Positions 14,537 through 20,402 of a DNA stretch of 20,402 nucleotides are shown here, piece by piece. Position 1 is the stretch's first letter, and each line of letters starts with the position of its first letter. This stretch comes from Sulfurimonas sp. GTDB taxonomy: Bacteria > Campylobacterota > Campylobacteria > Campylobacterales > Sulfurimonadaceae. A program made the translations under genes and the position numbers. The notes under the pieces were generated by a model. That model searched no databases. It was not told the origin of the DNA and was given only the letters and a program-made list of their open reading frames with translations. Where the stretch lies: the NCBI GenBank assembly GCA_027858865.1, contig JAQIBW010000020.1, positions 1-20,402 of the forward strand, read 5' to 3'.

Positions 14537-15721
14537 ATGTTCAAAACTCTTTTTATGATATTCTTTTTGTTAGTTTTTAACCTTTTAGCTTCAGATAAAC
14601 CACTTCTGAGAGTAAACAAACAAGATATTATTAACGAGCAAAAAAAAGAGATAGAAGCCAATGCGCAAAAAACTAAATATGATTGGGTTGCTCCATTAAA
14701 TCTTTCCTCTTCTTATTCAAAAAGCGACACACAAAATGATGGAGTATCTGATAGCTCTATAAATCTTAATCAAGATGTATTTCGTTCAGGTGGAATTTTT
14801 TATAAGATTGATTATGCAAATGTAAAACTACAAAATGCTCTTAGCTCTTTAGCTTTGGAGAATTCATCTATGTATCAAGAACTCTTTATGGGCTTATTAG
14901 AGTATAAAAAACTAGATTTTATCCTAAAACAAAATCATTTTACATTCCTAAATACAGAGATAGATGTCTTTTTGAAAACGCAGCAATATAAAACAGGAGA
15001 TGCAGATATAACAGAATTAAATCGTGCATTAAGAGAAAAAAACAGTGCTTTAAAAGTAAAACTAACTGCAAAGCAAGCGATGATTGAAAAAGAGATAGCA
15101 TTAAAAAAGCTAACTGATAGAGAGTTTGATAGTATTGAGATTCCTAAATTTGAGCTAATCTCAGAAGATGAGTATAAAGAGGCAAACTATAATTTACTTG
15201 TTGCATCAACAAACAAAGAACTCGCAGATAAAGAGTACAAGATTACAAAATCTTCTTATCTTCCAACTGTTAGTATAAATGGAGCATATGGATATAGAGA
15301 TAATCCAAACATAAATTTTAATGATGATTATTACACTATTGGAGCAACTCTAAGTATGCCACTTGATTATAATACAAAAGCGGCACTTCAAGAACGTAAG
15401 GCTATTTATATGCAAAATAGCCTGAAGATACAAGAGAGTAAAATAGATGAAATGGCAAGCTATGAAGCTGGTGTAAGTAAAATAAAGAACTATAAAGCAC
15501 ACAAAGAAGTAACACAAGACAATATTAAACTCTACACAAAACTTATAGATATTACTGACAAAGCAGTTCAGTCTGGTCTTAAAACAGGTTACGATTTGCA
15601 AACCCTACAAAATACAAAAAAAATAGATGAATTAGAGATAGAGATAAGTGATATAAATATTCAAATAGAGTTAGCAAAGCTAATATTTACGACAAACAAA
15701 GGAGAAAATTATTATGAGTAG
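14537..15721 (+). CDS. TolC-family outer-membrane efflux protein
   Basis: The outer-membrane channel of a tripartite exporter. From the chosen ATG the 394-residue protein begins with a signal peptide (MFKTLFMIFFLLVFNLLAS), which an upstream in-frame GTG at 14498 would mask; AAGGA lies seven bases before the ATG. The mature part alternates long coiled-coil helices (about 90-180 and 285-385) with beta-barrel strands such as WVAPLNLSSSYSKS and YTIGATLSMPLDYNT, the two-fold repeat typical of TolC. It is shorter than E. coli TolC (about 490 aa) and lacks most of the C-terminal tail. The stop overlaps the macA-like ATG by 8 bp, so the channel is made with its own adaptor. Confidence 0.85.
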   Translation: MFKTLFMIFFLLVFNLLASDKPLLRVNKQDIINEQKKEIEANAQKTKYDWVAPLNLSSSYSKSDTQNDGVSDSSINLNQDVFRSGGIFYKIDYANVKLQNALSSLALENSSMYQELFMGLLEYKKLDFILKQNHFTFLNTEIDVFLKTQQYKTGDADITELNRALREKNSALKVKLTAKQAMIEKEIALKKLTDREFDSIEIPKFELISEDEYKEANYNLLVASTNKELADKEYKITKSSYLPTVSINGAYGYRDNPNINFNDDYYTIGATLSMPLDYNTKAALQERKAIYMQNSLKIQESKIDEMASYEAGVSKIKNYKAHKEVTQDNIKLYTKLIDITDKAVQSGLKTGYDLQTLQNTKKIDELEIEISDINIQIELAKLIFTTNKGENYYE

Positions 15722-16961
15722 TATGGAAGCACAAGATATTAGAAAAACTTTAGAGTCTCAAAAAAAGGGAAGTGGGTTTAAAAAATTAATTTTTATTATA
15801 ACTATTCTTATTACTATTGGTCTTGTAATTTTCATTCTTTTTTTTAAGGAGAATAAGCAAAACACTAGCTACAACACTACTCCTGCTGTGCAAAAAGATT
15901 TGGTAGTAACAGTCTCAGCTACTGGAAATTTGGAGCCGACAAATAGTGTAAACGTTGGTATAGAAGTATCAGGAACAATACTTGAAATATATGTTGATTA
16001 CAATGATGTTGTTATAAAAGGTCAAAAACTTGCAAAGCTAGATACTACAAAGTTGCTCTCTCAAGTCGATAGCACACAAGCAGCACTTAGTGTTTCAAAT
16101 GCAAATCTTTTAGAGAGTAAGATAGGTGTAAAAGATGCCTCAAGAGAGCTAAAAAGAGTGCAAGATCTTTATAAGGCAACAGATGGAAATTATCCTTCTC
16201 TTAAAGAGATAGATAGTGCTTCCATAGCTTATGAAAAGAGTAAGGCAAATTACAGTGCACTTAAAGCTCAAAAGGCACAAGCCAAGGCATTGCTTGAGAC
16301 AAACCAAGAAAACTTAAGAAAAGCAATAGTTGTCTCACCAATAGATGGAATGGTTCTTAGTCGTGAGATAGAAGTAGGACAAAGTTTGGTCTCAACAATG
16401 CAGATACCGACTCTTTTTACACTTGCAGAAAATTTGAAAAAAATGGAAGTTATAGTAAGTGTAGATGAAGCAGATGTTGGACAAGTCCGAGAGGGTCAAG
16501 AGGTCTCATTTACGGTAGATGCATACTCTAATAAAGTCTTCAAAGGCTTTATAAAGCAAGTTAGAAAAAATTCTGTTGAGGTAGATAATGTCGTGACATA
16601 CGAGACTGTTGTAAGTGTTGATAATTCAGACCTATTACTTCTTCCTGGAATGACAGTCTCAGCAGATATTACAACAAAGTTAGTTGAAAATGCTCTTTTA
16701 ATCCCAAATGCAGCACTTCGTTTTTCTCCTCCTAAAGATAGTAAGAAGAGTAGCCAAATTTCATTTTTTGGACCATCACCAATAAAGAAAAAAACAGATT
16801 TATCGATAAATTCAAAGCGAGTATGGGTTTTAAGAGACAACATTGCTTTAAGTGTTCCTGTAGAGTTAGGAGATAGTGATGGGATTAGTAGTGTGGTGCT
16901 AAAAGGTGATATTTCTGTGAATGATAAAATAATATTAGGAATAAAAGAGAGTGTTCAATGA
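15714..16961 (+). CDS. MacA-like periplasmic adaptor (membrane fusion protein)
   Basis: The membrane-fusion adaptor linking the inner-membrane ABC transporter to the TolC-like channel. In 415 residues there is a short cytoplasmic N-terminus, one transmembrane anchor at about 24-44 (KLIFIITILITIGLVIFILFF), and then the barrel-sandwich/lipoyl half (VTVSATGNLEPTNSVNVG, VSGTILEIYVDYNDVVIKGQ). A coiled-coil hairpin (about 115-200, rich in Ala, Lys and Glu), the second lipoyl half (VVSPIDGMVLSREIEVGQ), a beta-barrel and a membrane-proximal domain follow. A Ser/Lys-rich insert near 340-365 (PPKDSKKSSQISFFG) is not typical. GGAG nine bases upstream supports the ATG. The stop overlaps the ATPase start by 4 bp (ATGA). 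Confidence 0.88.
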   Translation: MSSMEAQDIRKTLESQKKGSGFKKLIFIITILITIGLVIFILFFKENKQNTSYNTTPAVQKDLVVTVSATGNLEPTNSVNVGIEVSGTILEIYVDYNDVVIKGQKLAKLDTTKLLSQVDSTQAALSVSNANLLESKIGVKDASRELKRVQDLYKATDGNYPSLKEIDSASIAYEKSKANYSALKAQKAQAKALLETNQENLRKAIVVSPIDGMVLSREIEVGQSLVSTMQIPTLFTLAENLKKMEVIVSVDEADVGQVREGQEVSFTVDAYSNKVFKGFIKQVRKNSVEVDNVVTYETVVSVDNSDLLLLPGMTVSADITTKLVENALLIPNAALRFSPPKDSKKSSQISFFGPSPIKKKTDLSINSKRVWVLRDNIALSVPVELGDSDGISSVVLKGDISVNDKIILGIKESVQ

Positions 16962-17662
16962 GTGAGAATGAGCCATTAATCTCTTTGAAATCTATCACGA
17001 AATCTTATGGAGAAGGTGAAGCAAAAACTTATGCTTTAAAGGGAGTTGACTTAGAGATTCACGAGGGAGAATTTGTAGCTATTATGGGTGCAAGTGGTTC
17101 TGGAAAATCTACAGCTATGAATATCATAGGGTGTTTAGATGTGCCATCTTCTGGAAAATATCTTTTTAAGGGTATTGATGTTGGCGAATTAAACAGAAAT
17201 CAAAAAGCAGTGCTTCGTCGCAACTATCTAGGATTTATCTTTCAAGGATTTAATCTACTAGGAAGAACAACTGCCTTAGAAAATGTGGAGCTACCTCTTG
17301 TATATCGTGGTATAGAAGTAAAAAAACGCATAGATATGGCAAACGATGCTTTAGTGAAGGTAGGCTTATCTGCTGTAGCGCATCATACTCCAGCTGAACT
17401 ATCAGGTGGACAGCAACAACGCGTTGCAATAGCAAGAGCAATAGCTACAAATCCTTTAGTTATTTTAGCAGATGAACCTACTGGGAATCTCGATAGTGTA
17501 AGAAGTAAAGAGGTAATGGAGCTACTTGCTTCTTTTAACAAAACGCAAAAGATTACTATTATCATGGTTACACATGAAGAAGATATGGATGCATACGCTA
17601 AAAGAACAATAATATTTAGAGATGGATTGATTATTAAAGATGCAAGAAGAGGAGAAGAGTAA
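16958..17662 (+). CDS. MacB-type ABC transporter ATP-binding protein
   Basis: The 234-residue nucleotide-binding subunit of a type VII (mechanotransmission) ABC transporter, close to LolD/MacB ATPases. Walker A is GASGSGKS (44-51), the Q-loop is IFQGFNLLG (Gln96), the signature is LSGGQQQR (148-155), Walker B with catalytic Glu is VILADEPTGNLD (168-179) and the switch His is in VTHEEDM (His206). In E. coli MacB this domain is fused to the permease; here they are separate genes. ATP binding and hydrolysis in the cytoplasm should drive movement of the periplasmic permease domain. It is coupled at both ends: 4-bp overlap upstream and a one-base TAATG overlap downstream. Confidence 0.92.
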   Translation: MSENEPLISLKSITKSYGEGEAKTYALKGVDLEIHEGEFVAIMGASGSGKSTAMNIIGCLDVPSSGKYLFKGIDVGELNRNQKAVLRRNYLGFIFQGFNLLGRTTALENVELPLVYRGIEVKKRIDMANDALVKVGLSAVAHHTPAELSGGQQQRVAIARAIATNPLVILADEPTGNLDSVRSKEVMELLASFNKTQKITIIMVTHEEDMDAYAKRTIIFRDGLIIKDARRGEE

Positions 17663-18876
17663 TGTTGTGGAATGCTTTTTTACTTGCGGCTCGTGAAATT
17701 AGACGAAATGTTTTACGCTCTATTCTTACTATTTTAGGTATTGTTATTGGAGTTGCATCTGTAATCGCTATGGTAATGCTAGGAGATAGTACAACAGCTA
17801 AGGTCACAAGTGGCATCTCAAAACTTGGAAGTAATATGCTAACTATCTTGCCTGGACAGGAGAGACGAGGACCTCCAACAAGTGGACAAACTAAAAAACA
17901 ACCTTTTGATATGGATGATGTGCAAGCGATACAAAGAGAGATAAGTGGTATAAAAGCAGTTGCACCCATGAGTACTGCAAGTGTTACTGCTGTATATGGA
18001 AATGAAAACTACTCTACAACAGCCTATGGTACAAATAATGATTATTTTATTGTAAAAGACTGGGTATTTACAGAGGGAGAGGTATTTAATAGCTCTGAGC
18101 TTAATGCCGGAAAATCTGTTTGTATTATAGGAGAGAGTGTAAGAAAGGAGCTTTTTGGCTCTAGCTCTCCCATAGGTGAAAAGATTCGTCTAGGTGCGTT
18201 TTCTTGTATAGTTAAAGGGCTTTTAGCGTCAAAAGGAAATTCTTCTTTTGGAATGGATCAAGATGATTTAATCGTAGTACCTCTAAAGATGCTACAAAGA
18301 AGATTAACAGGATCGCAAGATATCAGTAATATAAATATTTCTGTTAAAGATGGCATCTCATCAGATTCTGTGACAAACAGTCTAAGATTACTCTTAAGAG
18401 AGAGACGAAATATAAAAGAGAATGAAGAGGAAAATTTTTATATTAGAGATATGAAAGATATCATAGAGACACTCTCTTCTACCACAGGAATGCTCACAAT
18501 GCTTTTAGGTGCAGTAGCTGCTATTAGTCTTGTTGTTGGTGGGATTGGTATTATGAATATTATGCTTGTATCTGTAACTGAGAGAACAAGAGAGATAGGG
18601 ATTCGTTTAGCTATAGGAGCTTTTGAGAGAGAGGTTTTACTACAGTTTTTAGTAGAGTCTGTTGTTCTCTCCGCTCTTGGTGGTATTGTTGGAATTATTT
18701 TAGGTCTTTTGATTACTTTTGGTGTTACAACTCTCTTTGAATTACCATTTATATTTAATGAAGGAATTGTTGTTATAGCATTTGTTTTTTCAACACTAAT
18801 CGGAATAATCTTTGGATATTTTCCAGCCAAAAAAGCAGCAAACCTTAATCCAATAGATGCTCTAAGACATGAATGA
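17662..18876 (+). CDS. MacB-type ABC transporter permease
   Basis: A 404-residue inner-membrane permease with MacB/FtsX topology. There is one N-terminal helix (about 20-42, LTILGIVIGVASVIAMVML), a large periplasmic domain (about 45-270), and three C-terminal helices (about 275-300, 325-355 and 365-385). GGIGIMNIMLVSVTERTREIGIRLAIGA is the conserved FtsX-domain segment around the coupling region. The C-terminus AKKAANLNPIDALRHE is also characteristic. With the ATPase, the MacA-like adaptor and the TolC-like channel it should form a complete exporter; the substrate (peptide, macrolide, siderophore or lipid-linked compound) cannot be inferred. The stop is followed by 106 bp before the next gene. 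Confidence 0.9.
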   Translation: MLWNAFLLAAREIRRNVLRSILTILGIVIGVASVIAMVMLGDSTTAKVTSGISKLGSNMLTILPGQERRGPPTSGQTKKQPFDMDDVQAIQREISGIKAVAPMSTASVTAVYGNENYSTTAYGTNNDYFIVKDWVFTEGEVFNSSELNAGKSVCIIGESVRKELFGSSSPIGEKIRLGAFSCIVKGLLASKGNSSFGMDQDDLIVVPLKMLQRRLTGSQDISNINISVKDGISSDSVTNSLRLLLRERRNIKENEEENFYIRDMKDIIETLSSTTGMLTMLLGAVAAISLVVGGIGIMNIMLVSVTERTREIGIRLAIGAFEREVLLQFLVESVVLSALGGIVGIILGLLITFGVTTLFELPFIFNEGIVVIAFVFSTLIGIIFGYFPAKKAANLNPIDALRHE

Positions 18877-18945
18877 TTTAAAGCAACACTAAGCACTCTT
18901 TGTAAAAACTAAAACTTTTTCAGATGAACTTTAATAACATTGATA

Positions 18946-18951
18946 TATAAT
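18946..18951 (+). promoter_or_regulatory. Likely -10 box for the DHH phosphoesterase gene
   Basis: TATAAT lies 31 bp before the ATG at 18983 in an AT-rich stretch, with GAAGGTAA as ribosome-binding sequence between. No strong -35 is seen. It suggests that the DHH gene is transcribed separately from the efflux operon. Confidence 0.4.
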
Positions 18952-18982
18952 CGAAGTAATAATAAATTAGAAGGTAATAACT

Positions 18983-19910
18983 ATGAGTAAAAAATTTCGT
19001 TTAGTTACTAGAAGTGATATGGATGGTCTTGTTTGTGCTGTGATTTTAAAACAGCTGGGGTTGATAGATCATATTAAATTTGTTCATCCAAAAAGATATG
19101 CAAGATGGTACTGTAATTATTAATGAGAATGATATCATTACAAACCTACCGTATGTTGCTCAAGCTCATTTAGTTTTTGATCACCATGAGAGTGAAACTG
19201 TTCGTAATGAAAAAGCTGATAATCACATCATTATCGCAGATGCTCCGTCTGCGGCTCGTGTTGTGTATGATCACTATGTTAAAGATAATGACCTCTCTAT
19301 GATTCGTGAAGATATGATGGTTGCAGTTGATAAAGCAGATTCAGCTCAGTTTTCTAAAGAGGATATTTTAAACCCTAAAGGCTGGGATCTGCTTAGCTTC
19401 TTGATGGATTCACGTACAGGTCTTGGAAGATTTAGAGAGTTTAGAATTTCAAACTATGATCTTATGATGGACTTGATTGATTATTGTCATGACCATGGAA
19501 TAGATGACATTATGACACTGCCTGATGTAAAAGAGAGAGTTGACCTTTTTAACAAATATGCAGGCGAGTTTAAAGACCAGCTTGAGAGATGTTCTACTGT
19601 GCATGATAACTTGATTGTTCTTGACTTAAGAGATGAAGAGATTATTTACCCGGGTAATCGTTTTATGATTTATGCGATGTTCCCTGAGATAAACATCTCT
19701 ATACATGTGCTTTGGGGATTTCTAAAACAAAACACAGTTTTTGCAACAGGTAAATCAATCATAGACAGAGGTTCAAAAACTAATGTTGGTGAACTAATGT
19801 ATAAATATGGCGGTGGTGGTCACGGTGCCGCTGGAACTTGTCAGATAGACAATGACAAATGTGAAGATGTTTTAAAAGAACTTATCACTGCTATTACAAA
19901 CGATGGTTAA
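18983..19910 (+). pseudogene. DHH/DHHA1-family phosphoesterase with a +1 frameshift
   Basis: The true start is the ATG at 18983, behind AGAAGGTAA. The first 37 codons read MSKKFRLVTRSDMDGLVCAV... FVHPK and include the N-terminal SDMDG metal motif. After the A run at 19090-19094 this frame reads RYARWYCNY and stops at 19121. The neighbouring frame continues perfectly with DMQDGTVIINEN and stays open to 19910, carrying DHHESE (motif III) and GGGGHGAAGTCQ (DHHA1 substrate-binding motif). One A too many therefore separates the halves; removing it gives a 308-residue protein. Relatives hydrolyse phosphodiester or phosphoanhydride bonds (oligonucleotides, cyclic dinucleotides or polyphosphate). The intact remainder suggests a sequencing error, a very recent mutation or, less likely, programmed frameshifting. 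Confidence 0.85.
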
Positions 19911-19933
19911 CTAGAGATTTTTCTCTAGTTAAC
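19906..19933 (+). terminator. Perfect 12-bp hairpin overlapping the DHH gene stop codon
   Basis: GTTAACTAGAGA (19906-19917) pairs perfectly with TCTCTAGTTAAC (19922-19933) across a TTTT loop. The stop codon lies inside the left arm. The sequence after it is TCTACTACAC, without a U tract, so termination by the classical mechanism is doubtful, although the stem is strong. Confidence 0.45.
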
Positions 19934-19991
19934 TCTACTACACTACAAATTAACTACAAATAAGCCAAAACTTCTATAAAATTATATTATA

Positions 19992-20033
19992 AATTTATAT
20001 TTTTGAATATAAAAGTATTCAAAAATATAAATT
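19992..20033. repeat. 18-bp perfect AT-only-rich inverted repeat with 6-nt loop
   Basis: AATTTATATTTTTGAATA (19992-20009) and TATTCAAAAATATAAATT (20016-20033) are exact reverse complements around TAAAAG. The 12-mer TTGAATATAAAA occurs at 20003-20014 and again, in direct orientation, at 20032-20043. The structure lies in the spacer between the DHH gene and the satD-like gene. It could be a binding site, an element boundary or a hairpin of A/U pairs only; no gene product is implied. Confidence 0.6.
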
Positions 20034-20073
20034 GAATATAAAAATATGGTAAAATGGGAATATAGAACAATAG

Positions 20074-20102
20074 TTTGCATTTAATTAAGCTAGTGATATA
20101 AT
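20074..20102 (+). promoter_or_regulatory. Promoter of the satD-like gene with extended -10
   Basis: TTTGCA (20074-20079, four of six matches to the -35 consensus) is separated by 17 bp from a perfect TATAAT (20097-20102). TG one base before it (TGATATAAT) makes an extended -10. The predicted transcription start is near 20109, about 26 bp before the GTG start codon. This is the best-looking sigma-70 promoter in the window. Confidence 0.6.
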
Positions 20103-20134
20103 GCATTAAATAAAAAAGCAAAAGGTGATTTTGA

Positions 20135-20402
20135 GTGAATTATATATTAATGGGAGATATTATTGATAGTAGAGAACAAAATTCGAAGCTTCTTTGGGAA
20201 TATTTAAATGAGATAGTGGAGCAATCCAATATAGAGTTTAAACAATACATACTATCTCCATTACAAATAAAAATTGGTGATGAATTTCAGGTTGTGATGA
20301 AAGATATACAATCCTCGTTAAAATTACTTTATTATATGAATACATATTTGATGTATAAAAAAATTGAATCTCGTTTTGTCATCGGATATGGTAGTATTGA
20401 GA
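20135..20402 (+). CDS. SatD-family protein, 3' end missing
   Basis: The frame runs off the right edge; 89 codons are visible. It starts at GTG, with an in-frame TGA directly before it and AAAGGTGA about eight bases upstream. The sequence NYILMGDIIDSREQNS (2-17), KIGDEFQVVMKD (about 46-57) and SRFVIGYGSIE match the SatD family pattern: an early GDI.DSR motif, a central GDEFQ and a later G.G strand, reminiscent of a nucleotidyl-cyclase-like fold. The acidic GD residues could bind metal. The biochemical role of SatD is not established; the name comes from the Streptococcus mutans sat locus. From memory such genes often precede a DUF3307 membrane protein, which would lie outside this window. An internal ATG at 20150 is a less likely start because it would remove the first strand. 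Confidence 0.7.
   Translation, partial: MNYILMGDIIDSREQNSKLLWEYLNEIVEQSNIEFKQYILSPLQIKIGDEFQVVMKDIQSSLKLLYYMNTYLMYKKIESRFVIGYGSIE

Noticed and set aside
18438..18896. Minus-strand open frame of about 152 codons opposite the MacB-type permease
   Set aside because: It mirrors the coding frame of a well-supported membrane protein, has no ribosome-binding site or recognisable domain, and low-complexity Ile/Pro/Ser content.
19080..19097. TTG near 19080 as the genuine start of a shorter DHH protein
   Set aside because: The upstream frame encodes the matching N-terminal segment with SDMDG behind a proper ribosome-binding site, so the short form lacks a catalytic motif.
1..20402. CRISPR arrays, tRNA/rRNA genes, integrase or transposase genes, toxin-antitoxin pair
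   Set aside because: No regularly spaced repeats, cloverleaf-like segments or protein families of these types were recognised by eye; a covariance-model search was not possible here.

Overview
The window is AT-rich, densely packed bacterial chromosome. Protein similarity and gene order point to a Sulfurimonas-like member of the Campylobacterota (Epsilonproteobacteria). The run NFU - TPR protein - murE ... ybaB - PDZ protein - ispA - tkt matches, from memory, the order around Cj1639-Cj1645 in Campylobacter jejuni. No rRNA, tRNA, CRISPR array or intact transposase gene was seen. Both end genes are cut by the window edges.

Layout. (1) 1-1206: 3' part of an aldo/keto reductase gene. (2) 1291-3459, plus strand: NFU-type Fe-S scaffold, small TPR protein and murE. 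(3) 3460-6025, minus strand: outer-membrane beta-barrel protein, an unusual ACP-PlsC acyltransferase with a leftover adenylation C-lobe, and a glycerophosphodiester phosphodiesterase, tightly coupled and ending back-to-back with murE. (4) 6055-6115: a 61-bp near-perfect palindrome in a divergent intergenic region. (5) 6235-11323, plus strand: thioredoxin-like [2Fe-2S] ferredoxin, panD, ybaB, a secreted PDZ protein, ispA, tkt and a 49-codon membrane-peptide gene with a TTG start. (6) 11329-12882, minus: SagB/ThcOx-type tandem nitroreductase, divergent from selO (12981-14420, plus). (7) 14537-18876, plus: a four-gene tripartite efflux operon (TolC-like, MacA-like, MacB split into ATPase and permease). 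(8) 18983-19910: a DHH-family phosphoesterase gene broken by one extra A in an A run. (9) 19934-20134: AT-rich spacer with an 18-bp perfect inverted repeat, followed by a 3'-truncated satD-family gene under a strong-looking promoter.

How the genes fit together. Most is housekeeping: peptidoglycan (MurE), isoprenoids (IspA), pantothenate (PanD), pentose phosphates (Tkt), Fe-S assembly (NFU). The minus-strand trio looks like an envelope/phospholipid module. The TolC-MacA-MacB set should form one envelope-spanning exporter. I saw no clearly new multi-gene system. The points most worth checking are the frameshifted DHH gene, the acyltransferase with a dead adenylation lobe, the MITE-like palindrome, the unannotated-looking small membrane protein, paired dyads at the sagB start, and stop-codon-overlapping hairpins without U tracts.
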